Origin: Jeotgalibaca sp. MA1X17-3
GTDB lineage: Bacteria > Bacillota > Bacilli > Lactobacillales > Aerococcaceae
Direction: 5' to 3'
Assembly (NCBI RefSeq): GCF_021513155.1
Contig: NZ_CP090983.1
Coordinates: forward strand, 1,158,501 to 1,222,500
DNA length: 64,000 nt
The position numbers were made by a program, and so were the translations under genes. Each line of letters begins with the position of its first letter. The stretch's first letter is position 1. Positions 1-8,558 of this stretch are shown one piece after another. The notes beneath the pieces were generated by a model. It saw only the letters and a list, made by a program, of their open reading frames with translations. It ran no database searches and was not told the origin of the DNA.

Positions 1-50
1 ATAATTATGGAGTTTATCGACGTCATAACCTTTTATAAGTCTTCTATAAA

Positions 51-76
51 GTAGGAATAGAACCTCTTGTTCCTAC
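51..76. promoter_or_regulatory. Inverted repeat upstream of the ABC exporter
   Basis: GTAGGAA (51-57) is repeated as TTCCTAC (70-76), a perfect 7-bp inverted repeat with a 12-base spacer, about 55 bases before the exporter start. It could be an operator or a leader hairpin. No regulator gene is visible in the window, and the sequence upstream is cut off. Confidence 0.35.
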
Positions 77-131
77 ACATTCATACATGATAGAATTAGA
101 AATCAAAACTAGTAAGGAGATATTTATAGAG

Positions 132-1067
132 ATGACAGATGCACTGGAGATAAAAGATTTAAAAAAAGTATATGCAACAGGCGTAGAAGCACTGCGTGGA
201 ATTGATTTAGTAGTAGAAGAAGGTGACTTTTACGCACTTTTGGGTCCAAATGGGGCCGGGAAATCTACCATTATTGGAATTATCACCTCCCTTGTTAATA
301 AAACATCTGGAAACGTAAAAGTTTTTGGCTATGATCTGGATACAGATTTAGAACGAGCCAAGCAACAAATCGGACTTGTTCCTCAAGAGTTTAACTTCAA
401 TCCATTTGAGACAGTACAACAAATCGTAGTCAATCAAGCTGGGTATTATGGTGTTTCCCGTAAAGATGCTATAGAACGTAGTGAAAAGTATTTAAAGCAA
501 TCGAGTTTATGGGAAAAACGAAACGTTCGTGCCAGAATGCTTTCCGGTGGTATGAAGCGCAGATTGATGATCGCTCGAGCATTGATGCATGAACCGAAGT
601 TACTCATTCTAGACGAGCCGACAGCGGGTGTAGATATAGAACTAAGACGTGAAATGTGGATATTCTTAAGAGAATTGAATGAAAGTGGAACAACGATTAT
701 TTTAACCACTCACTATTTAGAAGAAGCAGAAATGCTTTGCCGAAATATTGGAATTATTCAATCAGGTGAATTAATTGAGAATACAAGTATGAAATCACTT
801 CTATCAAAGCTTCAACACGAAACGTTCCTTTTTGACTTAGATGATTATGATGAAAAGCCAGAGATAATAGGCTATCAAAGTTCTTTGGAAGATGATCAAA
901 CACTTGCTGTAGAGGTTGAGAGAAATCAAGGCGTAAATGAAATCTTTAATCAGCTGAGTAATCAAGGAATTAAGGTCTTATCTATGCGTAATAAATCGAA
1001 TCGTTTAGAAGAATTATTTTTGAAAATTACAGAAGAAAAACATCAATTGGAGGAAGAAAATGCTTAG
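132..1067 (+). CDS. ABC transporter ATP-binding protein (YadG-like)
   Basis: This is the ATPase subunit of a two-gene ABC exporter of the drug/polysaccharide type (COG1131; E. coli YadG is a close kind). Over 311 residues it shows Walker A GPNGAGKST near residues 38-46, the LSGGMKRR signature near 137 and Walker B LLILDEPTAG near 157-166, followed by the H-loop TTHYLEEAE. The ATG at 132 was chosen over the in-frame ATG at 87 because AAGGAG at 114-119 precedes it and the family N-terminus (MTDALEIKDLKKVY) begins there. The gene overlaps the permease gene by 8 bases, so the two are translationally coupled. The substrate cannot be read from the sequence. Confidence 0.9.
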   Translation: MTDALEIKDLKKVYATGVEALRGIDLVVEEGDFYALLGPNGAGKSTIIGIITSLVNKTSGNVKVFGYDLDTDLERAKQQIGLVPQEFNFNPFETVQQIVVNQAGYYGVSRKDAIERSEKYLKQSSLWEKRNVRARMLSGGMKRRLMIARALMHEPKLLILDEPTAGVDIELRREMWIFLRELNESGTTIILTTHYLEEAEMLCRNIGIIQSGELIENTSMKSLLSKLQHETFLFDLDDYDEKPEIIGYQSSLEDDQTLAVEVERNQGVNEIFNQLSNQGIKVLSMRNKSNRLEELFLKITEEKHQLEEENA

Positions 1068-1830
1068 TGTTTATTTTACAGCTTTAAAAAGTTTAGCAGT
1101 GAAGGAAACAAATCGTTATTTACGAATTTGGGTTCAAACGTTAGTACCACCCGTTATTACTACTTCTTTGTATTTCGTTATATTTGGGAAAATGATCGGG
1201 GGCCGTATTGGAGATATGGGTGGATTCTCCTATATGGAATTTATTGTACCTGGATTAATTATGATGTCAGTCATCACTAGCTCTTATGCGAATGTATCTT
1301 CTTCCTTTTTTTCTCAAAAGTTTCAAAAAAATATTGAGGAATTATTGGTTGCCCCAGTACCCGCACACATTATTATTTGGGGATTTGTTATGGGAGGACT
1401 TGGTAGAAGTATCCTTGTAGGAACGCTTGTTACCATCATTTCGCTATTTTTTGTTCCACTTCATGTTTATTCTTGGTTTATTGTAATGATCACCTTATTC
1501 ATGACGTCGATTTTATTTTCCTTAGCTGGATTAATAAATGGTGTGTTTGCACAATCATATGACGATGTTTCCATCGTACCAACATTTGTTTTACAACCTT
1601 TGACGTATCTAGGTGGCGTATTTTATGCTATTTCCATGTTGCCTCCATTTTGGCAAAATGTTTCTAAAATTAATCCAATTGTTTATATGGTTTCAGGGTT
1701 CCGATATGGATTTTTAGGAACCACAGATGTTCCAATCATGTGGTCTATGATTATTATTGTTCTATTTATCATTGTTCTCTATTCTGTTTGTTATTATTTA
1801 GTGAATAGAGGAATCGGCTTAAGAAGTTAA
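1060..1830 (+). CDS. ABC-2 type permease (YadH-like)
   Basis: This 256-residue integral membrane protein is the permease partner of the preceding ATPase. It has about six hydrophobic segments and the ABC-2 family organisation: a charged N-terminus, an extracytoplasmic loop after the first helix, then GLIMMSVITSSYANVSSSFF and a conserved IEELLVAPV cytoplasmic segment. The length is normal for YadH-type permeases. The ribosome site GGAGGAA lies inside the end of the ATPase gene. The pair probably forms a 2+2 exporter in the cell membrane; the exported compound is unknown. Confidence 0.9.
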   Translation: MLSVYFTALKSLAVKETNRYLRIWVQTLVPPVITTSLYFVIFGKMIGGRIGDMGGFSYMEFIVPGLIMMSVITSSYANVSSSFFSQKFQKNIEELLVAPVPAHIIIWGFVMGGLGRSILVGTLVTIISLFFVPLHVYSWFIVMITLFMTSILFSLAGLINGVFAQSYDDVSIVPTFVLQPLTYLGGVFYAISMLPPFWQNVSKINPIVYMVSGFRYGFLGTTDVPIMWSMIIIVLFIIVLYSVCYYLVNRGIGLRS

Positions 1831-1850
1831 CTGAATATCAAAACCATAAA

Positions 1851-1898
1851 ATAAAACAGGTAGTCGTTCGTTAGCCAAGAACTGCTGCCTGTTTTATT
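1851..1898 (+). terminator. Rho-independent terminator after the ABC pair
   Basis: AAAACAGGTAG pairs with CTGCCTGTTTT (one G-T pair) around a 15-18 base loop, followed by ATTATCATTTT. The stem is good but the T-tract is weak. It ends the exporter operon. Confidence 0.75.
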
Positions 1899-2161
1899 AT
1901 CATTTTAGTTTACTTCTTTTTAATAAGAAAATGCTTCAATCATATCTTTTTTAAATGTCCAACATTAGTGATAGGATAAATAGAGAGGATACTAAAAAAA
2001 TGAAATTCCTTTTAGTTCTTGTTTCTCTTCGTTTTTACTGAGAAGGACGGTGATACCAAAAACGTTTAAACGATTTATTGTAGGAAAAGATGTATTCGAC
2101 GAATCAAGAAATGTATCTCATAGTTTCTATTGAACAAAAAACTTGAGGAGGCTTTTTAAGA
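1899..2161. other. Intergenic stretch with no recognisable gene
   Basis: No convincing coding sequence or RNA is seen here. It holds a perfect 10-base palindrome CGTTTAAACG (2063-2072) and a strong ribosome site GAGGAGG (2145-2151) for the dehydrogenase. A 13-codon frame starting near 1998 after GAGAGG is too short to call. No clear -35/-10 pair was found. Confidence 0.5.
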
Positions 2162-3589
2162 ATGGCTTATCAAACAATTAATCCCTATACAAACGAAATG
2201 GTAAAAGAGTACAAAGATGCGACTGACCAACAACTAGAAGAAACATTGCAAAGAGGTCATGAATTATATAAAACATTTAAAAAACAAGAAATGAAAGAAC
2301 GAGCAAAAATTTTACATCAAGTTGCTGCTACAATCAGAGAAAAGTCAGATGAACTGGCACGGACGTGTACAACGGAAATGGGTAAATTACTAAATGAATC
2401 AAAAGGTGAAGTAGAATTGTGTGCGGTCATTGCGGATTGGTTTGCAGATCACGCAGAAGAAATGCTACAACCCGATCAGATTGAAACACAAGCACACGGT
2501 CAAGCAGAAGTTCATTATCAAGCAACAGGTATGATCATGATGGTCGAACCATGGAATTTCCCTTACTACCAAATGATGCGAGTGTTTGCTCCAAACTTTA
2601 TGGTAGGAAATCCTATGGTATTGAAGCATGCATCCAACACACCTTCTTCTGCACAACTATTAGCAGATGTGATTGTGGAAGCGGGAGCACCGGAAGGATC
2701 GTTGACAAATCTGTTTCTAGATTACGATCAAGTATCAAAAGCGATTGCGGATCCTCGTGTTCAAGGGGTAGCGTTGACTGGTTCTGAAAAAAGTGGAGCC
2801 ATTGTCGCAAAAACAGCAGGCGAGCATTTGAAGAAAGTAACCTTAGAACTGGGTGGAATGGATCCCTTTATTGTATTAGATGATGCGAATATGGATGAAG
2901 TTTGTGACATTGCGTGGCGTTCGCGTCTGTACAATGCCGGACAAGAGTGTACGTCATCCAAACGATTTATCGTGATGGAAAAGGTATATGATGAGTTTGT
3001 CGAGAGTTTGAAAGAGAATTTTAGTAAAGTAAAACCAGGCGACCCATTAGATCCTGAAACAACCTTAGCACCAATGAATTCGAAAAAGGCAAAAGAACAA
3101 TTGCAAGAACAAGTAGAGGAAGCAATTAAAGCTGGTGCTACTGTTGAGTACGGAAATGAGCCCATTGACTTACCAGGACAATTCTTTATGCCAACGATTT
3201 TGACTGGTATAGACAAAGATAATCCAGTTCATACAACTGAGTTATTTGGCCCAGTTGCGGTCGTGTATAAAGTAGCTTCTGAAGAAGAAGCCATTGAATT
3301 AGCAAATGATTCTCCATATGGATTGGGAGGAATTGTCTTTGCTGGTGACAAGGAACACGGTGCAGAACTAGCCAAACAAATCGAAACGGGTATGGTTTTC
3401 GTTAATAGCTTCCGCTATTCTCTACCAGAAATCCCATTTGGGGGAGTAAAACATTCTGGTTTTGGAAGAGAAATGAGTAGTATGGGCTTGAAAGCTTTTG
3501 TAAACGAAAAGTTAATTCTGAAAGCAGATCACCCGGATACCGATAACCTTTCTAGTGGATTGGTTGCCTCACAAACTTTAAAAAAATAA
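2162..3589 (+). CDS. NAD(P)-dependent succinate-semialdehyde dehydrogenase family protein
   Basis: This aldehyde dehydrogenase superfamily enzyme of 475 residues resembles bacterial succinate-semialdehyde dehydrogenases (GabD/Sad type), which oxidise succinate semialdehyde to succinate. The catalytic cysteine is in AGQECTSSKR (Cys263), the general base is in LELGG (Glu229), and VEPWNFPYYQ holds the substrate/cofactor-positioning asparagine. The length matches the family. The strong ribosome site GAGGAGG at 2145-2151 fixes the ATG. It stands alone between two terminators, with no GABA transaminase nearby, so the true aldehyde substrate is uncertain. Confidence 0.85.
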   Translation: MAYQTINPYTNEMVKEYKDATDQQLEETLQRGHELYKTFKKQEMKERAKILHQVAATIREKSDELARTCTTEMGKLLNESKGEVELCAVIADWFADHAEEMLQPDQIETQAHGQAEVHYQATGMIMMVEPWNFPYYQMMRVFAPNFMVGNPMVLKHASNTPSSAQLLADVIVEAGAPEGSLTNLFLDYDQVSKAIADPRVQGVALTGSEKSGAIVAKTAGEHLKKVTLELGGMDPFIVLDDANMDEVCDIAWRSRLYNAGQECTSSKRFIVMEKVYDEFVESLKENFSKVKPGDPLDPETTLAPMNSKKAKEQLQEQVEEAIKAGATVEYGNEPIDLPGQFFMPTILTGIDKDNPVHTTELFGPVAVVYKVASEEEAIELANDSPYGLGGIVFAGDKEHGAELAKQIETGMVFVNSFRYSLPEIPFGGVKHSGFGREMSSMGLKAFVNEKLILKADHPDTDNLSSGLVASQTLKK

Positions 3590-3604
3590 ATTTATAGTAC
3601 CTAA

Positions 3605-3650
3605 AGAAGATGGACTCGATAAGTAATCGAGCTCATCTTTTTTTATTTTT
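3605..3650 (+). terminator. Rho-independent terminator after the dehydrogenase
   Basis: AAGATGGACTCGAT (3607-3620) pairs with ATCGAGCTCATCTT (3625-3638), with a two-base internal mismatch and a 4-base loop, followed by a long T-rich run. Confidence 0.85.
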
Positions 3651-3744
3651 TTACAATAGTAGTGATGATTGTAAAACGAGATAAATTTTTCTTGCAATTC
3701 GTTTATAGTATAATGATCTTATCAAGAGAATAGAGGGGGAGTAT

Positions 3745-3960
3745 ATGGAAATACTAGATCAAACTTTCGATATGAAGGGACCTGTTTTATTATTTGAATT
3801 CATTTTCTTACTGGGAGGAATTATTCTAGTCATTAGTGGGATAAAAATAAGAAAACAAAGTAGGAGTTCCGCTATCCTGATGATTGTTTTAGGTATAGTC
3901 CTTATACTTATTTCGTTATATTTATTATTGATGACTCTTATTTTCGGATATAATTCATAG
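3745..3960 (+). CDS. Small two-helix membrane protein, function unknown
   Basis: This 71-residue protein has two predicted membrane helices (about residues 12-31 and 42-65) separated by a basic turn (KIRKQSRSS). The ribosome site GAGGGGGAG lies just upstream. A TATAAT hexamer at 3709-3714 suggests its own promoter, although the -35 (TTTTTC at 3686) is weak. I do not recognise the family. It is probably expressed, given the strong ribosome site and the clean codon use. Confidence 0.65.
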   Translation: MEILDQTFDMKGPVLLFEFIFLLGGIILVISGIKIRKQSRSSAILMIVLGIVLILISLYLLLMTLIFGYNS

Positions 3961-4077
3961 TTCTAATTTTTTTATACATGTATACATATAATTTTTGCAG
4001 TAGTCATTGAAGTGATCTATCTTCAGAACGCTATTCAAAGGTGATTAGAACGAGTTACAAGAAAAGGAGCAAGGCGA

Positions 4078-4707
4078 ATGAATAAGAAGGATATCCAACC
4101 CAATAAACTTCAGATTTCTTTATTATGTTTGTCCATATTGTCACTTATTTTATCAGCCATCCAGCCTTTAAGTCCATTTGCTTGGATCGGCCAAGCCATT
4201 TCAGCTGTTCTATTAGTGGGAGTACTAGTGGTGACCTATCAAAAATTTCAATTTAGTAATTTTGCGTATATTATGGTATTTTTACATGTATTAATTTTAC
4301 TGTATGGAGCCCATTATACGTACGCACAAAATCCTTTGTTCAATTATTTAAGGGAAGTTTTTGGCTGGCAACGCAATTATTACGATCGTGTTGGTCATTT
4401 TGTTCAAGGATTTGTACCCGCATTTTTACTAAAGGAATTATATCTGAAAGGTGGATATGTGAAAAAGGGCGGAATGTTCTTTTTTATCGTAATTATTTCT
4501 TGCTTGGGATTAAGTGCAGGATATGAAATAAGTGAGTTTTTAATTATTAAAATACTAAATGTACCCGCAGAATCCGTGATGGGAATGCAAGGTGATTTTT
4601 TTGACAGCCATTGGGATATGTTATGGGCATTGATTGGCGCAATGACCTCTATTTTTATTTTTGGTCGTTTCCATGATAAGCAGATGGAGAAAAAGTGGGG
4701 AGAGTAA
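4078..4707 (+). CDS. DUF2238 family membrane protein (YjdF-like)
   Basis: This 209-residue polytopic membrane protein has about six helices and the conserved DUF2238/YjdF family motifs YYDRVGHFVQGFVPA (about 101-115) and GDFFDSHWDM (about 172-181). The His and Asp residues inside the membrane region suggest a metal- or proton-related activity, but the family has no established function that I can cite. The ribosome site AAAAGGAG lies 9-10 bases before the ATG. A hairpin terminator follows, so it is a single-gene unit. Confidence 0.85.
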   Translation: MNKKDIQPNKLQISLLCLSILSLILSAIQPLSPFAWIGQAISAVLLVGVLVVTYQKFQFSNFAYIMVFLHVLILLYGAHYTYAQNPLFNYLREVFGWQRNYYDRVGHFVQGFVPAFLLKELYLKGGYVKKGGMFFFIVIISCLGLSAGYEISEFLIIKILNVPAESVMGMQGDFFDSHWDMLWALIGAMTSIFIFGRFHDKQMEKKWGE

Positions 4708-4814
4708 ACGTGCTGGAACTGAAAATGGAGTATTTATTCTTTCTTACTCGCTAAAAATATGATAGTATAAACGTCGACTGATTTATCAAAAAATAAAATT
4801 TAAATTATAAATAA

Positions 4815-4840
4815 TAAAAGCAGATTTTTTCTGCTTTTTT
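4815..4840 (+). terminator. Short hairpin terminator
   Basis: AAAAGCAGA and TCTGCTTTTTT form a short stem with a T-tract, placed after the DUF2238 gene and before the dus remnant. Confidence 0.7.
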
Positions 4841-4865
4841 AATAGTCATAGGAAAGGATTTTAAA

Positions 4866-5835
4866 ATGAAAGATAATTTTTGGCAAGAGTTGCCACGACC
4901 GTTTTTTGTACTAGCACCAATGGAAGATGTAACCGATGTAGTCTTCCGCCATGTGGTAGCAAAGGCCGCAAGACCTGATGTATTTTTTTACCGAATTTAC
5001 GAATAGTGAAAGTTATTGTCATCCTGATGGCATAGAAAGTGTTCGTGGACGGTTAACGTTTACAGCAGACGAACAGCCCATGGTGGCTCATATTTGGGGA
5101 GACAAACCTGAATTCTTTAAAGAGATGAGCATCGGTATGGCTGAGATGGGATACCGTGGAATTGATTTGAATATGGGATGTCCTGCACCAAATGTGTTTA
5201 AACACGGAAGAGGGTCCGGTCTGATCCTTCGCAGAGAAGTTGCGGCTGATTTGATACAAGCTTCCAAAGCTGGAGGCTTACCCGTTAGTGTCAAAACAAG
5301 ATTAGGTCACGCAAAGGTTGAAGAATGGACTGCTTGGATTACTCATTTACTGGAACAAGATATTGCGAATCTAACGATTCATCTCCGTACGAAAGTAGAG
5401 ATGAGCCAAGTAGACGCTCACTGGGAATTGATTCCGGAGATCAAGAAACTACGTGATGAAATTGCCCCAAATACGTTACTAACGATTAATGGAGATATTC
5501 CTAACTATCAAACAGGAATGGAACTCGTTGAAAAATATGGCGTAGATGGAGTTATGATTGGTCGAGGAATCTTCCATAATCCTTTTGCTTTTGAAAAAGA
5601 AGCAAAAGAACATCGTCCAAAAGAATTACTAGATTTATTTAGATACCATCTAGATTTATTCGATCAGTATTCAGAAAAAGAACCAAAAAACTTTAGACCC
5701 TTGCGTCGCTTCTTCAAAATTTATGTACGTGAATCCTGAGGAGCCAGTGACTTGAGACTGCAATTGATGGATACGGAGAATACCAATGAAGTACGGGACT
5801 TGTTGGATGAGTTTGAAGAAAAATATCTCTCCTAG
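4866..5835 (+). pseudogene. tRNA-dihydrouridine synthase, two lesions
   Basis: This is a member of the Dus family (COG0042), flavoenzymes that reduce uridine to dihydrouridine in tRNA. The reading runs from ATG 4866 (MKDNFWQELPRPFFVLAPMED) to a seven-T run at 4983-4989, where one extra T shifts the frame. It resumes as FFTEFTNSESYCHPDGIESV with the active-site NMGCP motif and the phosphate-binding GVMIGRGIF near the C-terminus. A second lesion, TGA at 5737-5739, interrupts FKIYVRES before GASDLRLQLMD, which continues in the same frame to TAG 5833. Repaired, it is about 322 residues, the family length. The first lesion may be a homopolymer error. The stop is a base substitution and suggests real inactivation. 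Confidence 0.85.
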
Positions 5836-5852
5836 AAATAAAATTACTCAAT

Positions 5853-5905
5853 AAAAGGATTAGCCAAAGTAATCATAAGATCTCATTGGTTAATTCTTTT
5901 ATTGT
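5853..5905 (+). terminator. Hairpin after the dus gene
   Basis: AAAAGGATTAGCCAA (5853-5867) pairs with TTGGTTAATTCTTTT (5886-5900), with G-T pairs only and no mismatches, and is followed by ATTG. It is a likely terminator. Confidence 0.65.
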
Positions 5906-5961
5906 ACCAATATTTATATATAATTATATTATTACAAAAATATGTTTAAATATATGAAACA

Positions 5962-5970
5962 TGTTATAAT
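5962..5970 (+). promoter_or_regulatory. Extended -10 promoter
   Basis: TG-T-TATAAT is a perfect extended -10 element 35 bases before the unknown coiled-coil gene. No good -35 is seen, as is usual for extended -10 promoters. Confidence 0.6.
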
Positions 5971-6004
5971 ATATTTGAAAATTGATTTAAAAGGAGATGG
6001 AATA

Positions 6005-7333
6005 ATGAATCAATCATTCTTATTTACTAGTATAGTAATTACTCTTCTTATTATCTTTTTATTCTTTTACATAAATTGGAGAAATAGAAGGAAAAATGAT
6101 AGTTCTAAAGAATTAGATGAGTTAAATAAAGATTTTTCAAAATATAGATCTTCTTTACTTACTACTATACAATCCGAGGCTCAAAGTCAGATTGTTCCAG
6201 TAATACATTTACCAACTAATTTTGTAGTAAAAGAGAGTTCATTACATGAAATAGCTAATCTAAATTTATTGGAAAAACTTTCTTCTTTAAGTCCAGCAAT
6301 TGTAAACGCTATAGGGAAAACGAAGACTGTAACAACCACTACAACCTCAAAAGTTGAGGGAAATTTCTATAAAGTCATTTTGGAAAAGGGTGGAGAATTA
6401 GTAAATGTAAAAGATAACAAAAAATTATTTCGTGGCTATGCACTTGGAAAAAAGGGCATTTCCGAACAAGCTAAACTACAAAAGATTGATCCAAAATTTA
6501 TTACAAAAACTACTGAAAGTACTGCAATGACAGTAACAGCAACAGCAAATATTATGAATATTGCCTCACTTATTGTTGGTCAGTATTATATGTCTGAAGT
6601 AAACGCAGAACTCGAGAAAATTGAAAAATCTATTAGTGATATTAGAGACTTTCAAAAGCTTGGATTTAAGAGTAGAATTCGCTCGCTAATTGCTAATGTC
6701 GGTGACATGTCTATTTTTATTGAAGAAATATTTGAAGATGACACTATTAGAAATAATAAGTTAATTCATTTACAATATTTAAAAGAACAAACTACTCAAT
6801 TATTAGAACAAGTCAATCTTACTATTGAAGAGCTAATAAACAAGAGCACAGAAGGAAATTTTAAAAAATATATTGAAAATGTAAATGAATTTGAAAGCTT
6901 GCTATCTTTTCAAGAAATATTATTGAAAATTATGCAAGAAATTGGACGTTTAGAATATATTTTTGGAAAAGGGAAAATATCAAGAGAAAACAGTTTCTCG
7001 TTGTTTAATAAATATAAGGAGCTATCAGTATTAGTGAATAATGAGCTAGCTAGCTGGCAAAACAATCAAATTATTGAACAAAAAATTTCTTTAGAAGAAT
7101 TTAAATTTAGAAAACAAGGAATTGGTGGTACTGTTACAAGTGTTACTGGCTTGATTAAGGATGAGTGGCGTTATTCAAAATTAGATGAGATTTTAGTTGG
7201 AAAAGTTACGAAGCAATTATCTTTAGTAAACACAGAAAAAATAAATGTTGAAGAAGTAAATCTTTATGAAGAAGACACTCAACTTTTAATTAGAAATGGA
7301 AAGACGTATTTATGGTTACCAGAAAAAAATTAA
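6005..7333 (+). CDS. Unknown membrane-anchored coiled-coil protein in the defence island
   Basis: The protein has 442 residues. The ATG at 6005 was chosen over 5942 because AAGGAG (5991-5996) lies 8 bases before it. One N-terminal membrane helix (about 5-25) is followed by a basic stop-transfer (NWRNRRK), then a coiled-coil start. A region rich in Thr/Ala follows (about residues 155-185, MTVTATANIMNIASLIVGQYYMSEVNAELEKIEKS broken by hydrophobic runs). A long helical segment with charged heptads comes next, then a C-terminal segment that repeats the basic theme. I do not recognise the family. The amphipathic stretch at about 175-200 could be a second membrane segment or a pore-forming helix. 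Gene and flanks are more AT-rich than neighbours, and the position beside restriction genes suggests a defence or conflict role, which is inference. Confidence 0.7.
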   Translation: MNQSFLFTSIVITLLIIFLFFYINWRNRRKNDSSKELDELNKDFSKYRSSLLTTIQSEAQSQIVPVIHLPTNFVVKESSLHEIANLNLLEKLSSLSPAIVNAIGKTKTVTTTTTSKVEGNFYKVILEKGGELVNVKDNKKLFRGYALGKKGISEQAKLQKIDPKFITKTTESTAMTVTATANIMNIASLIVGQYYMSEVNAELEKIEKSISDIRDFQKLGFKSRIRSLIANVGDMSIFIEEIFEDDTIRNNKLIHLQYLKEQTTQLLEQVNLTIEELINKSTEGNFKKYIENVNEFESLLSFQEILLKIMQEIGRLEYIFGKGKISRENSFSLFNKYKELSVLVNNELASWQNNQIIEQKISLEEFKFRKQGIGGTVTSVTGLIKDEWRYSKLDEILVGKVTKQLSLVNTEKINVEEVNLYEEDTQLLIRNGKTYLWLPEKN

Positions 7334-7421
7334 ACTATTTAATTTATTAGTAGGATAATTGTTTGACTAACTTAAAATACCTTACTAATTTAGAAGATAA
7401 AATTTACGTAGTTTACATAAT

Positions 7422-7455
7422 AAAAAGACTGGGACATTTGTTTCTGTCTTTTTTA
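7422..7455 (+). terminator. Terminator after the coiled-coil gene
   Basis: AAAAAGAC and GTCTTTTTT form a stem around a loop of about 16 bases and end in a T-tract. This isolates the unknown gene as a single transcription unit. Confidence 0.65.
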
Positions 7456-7560
7456 TTATGATTATAGGAATCCGTTTAATCAACCATTATATAGAATGAC
7501 AATTTAGCTTATACTAAGGGATATACTCATTTCAATTAAGAATTAAAAAGGGTAAAACAA

Positions 7561-7928
7561 ATGGCAAGTAACAATTCAAAAACTCTCTATCAAGCTTTAT
7601 GGAATAGCGCCGATAATTTGTGTTCCAAGATGGATGCGAGTGAATAAAAGAATATATGGTAGGTATTATCTTTTACAAATGTCTTTTTGATACCATTCTT
7701 TATCACGCCGCTGATTTATTAGAAGAAGTAACCAATCTTTCTGAAGTACAAGAGGTATATACTTTAGCTTACCAAGATTTAGAAATCAAAAATGACTTGA
7801 TTAGTGAATTAAAATACGATTCTGCTTATATCTTAGAACCAGAATTAACCTTTACAGCTTTATTGGATTCTATTTATAAAGGAAAATTCCAATTTTTTTA
7901 TAGACCTGACACCTATGCTGTAGTATGA
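7561..7928 (+). pseudogene. hsdM: Type I restriction-modification methylase subunit (hsdM) N-terminal remnant
   Basis: The frame begins MASNNSKTLYQALWNSADNL, the usual HsdM N-terminus. It meets a stop (TAA, 7645-7647), then continues in another frame as MVGIIFYKCLFDTILYHAADLLEE and later PELTFTALLDSIYKGKF, both typical of HsdM. It stops at 7928, well before the S-adenosylmethionine-binding and NPPF motifs. About three quarters of the roughly 500-residue protein is missing. Together with the next remnant it records a lost type I system; no hsdS is visible. Confidence 0.8.
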
Positions 7929-8394
7929 CTTGATTCAAGCTATTGTTCCAAGTGAAAAAGATGAATATGAATTAGTTATCAAAGAAGATGTTAAAGCTAC
8001 AGCGGAGGTTAATCACTACATTGATGACTTAAACAAAAATAGTTAGAAACTTGGTCATTTAATACGTGAATTATGGGATAATATCCCTGAGAACTACTGG
8101 GACAAAAATATCTCTAATACATTAGAAGAAATCTTGAATGACATCTTTTTGGGTGTCATTCAAGATTTCTCTGAAAAATGGTATGTAGAAGAACAATTAG
8201 CTTTTGTTGTGACCAATTAGAATCCTAAACTAAAATGACAATATGGTGAGTGTGAACTATGAGAAACCTCTGACTATCAAACGCATAAAGAAACAGTAGA
8301 AAAACCTATCTCTAAGTTAAGATACTGGAAGACCGTACGGAATGAATTTGAAGAAGTAATGGAGAAGAAAATCTCACCTTTGCAACATCTATAG
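7924..8394 (+). pseudogene. Decayed C-terminal fragment, probably type I restriction subunit R
   Basis: A single frame beginning YDLIQAIVPSEKDEYELVIK runs to TAG 8392-8394 and is broken by four in-frame stops (two TAG, two TGA). Readable segments include LGHLIRELWDNIPENYWDK, DFSEKWYVEEQLAFVVTN and LRYWKTVRNEFEEVMEKK. These resemble my recollection of the extreme C-terminus of some HsdR subunits, and the adjacency to an hsdM remnant supports that. The assignment is an inference: no helicase or nuclease motif remains. Four substitutions to stop with the frame kept point to real, old inactivation. Confidence 0.45.
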
Positions 8395-8558
8395 TTACAT
8401 GTTAAAAAGAATATAAAAAATCTTGAATAAGGACTGATGAATTACTCTCTAGAGTATATTTCATGGGCTCTTATTTTCAACTATTAATTTCTTTCGTTTG
8501 GTATACTACTAATGAGATAATTATTCTTTTTAAACTAATTGAAAAGGAGAATGAAAAA

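Noticed and set aside
1998..2039. 13-codon leader-like frame before the dehydrogenase
   Set aside because: Too short, no attenuator hairpin or run of specific codons after it.
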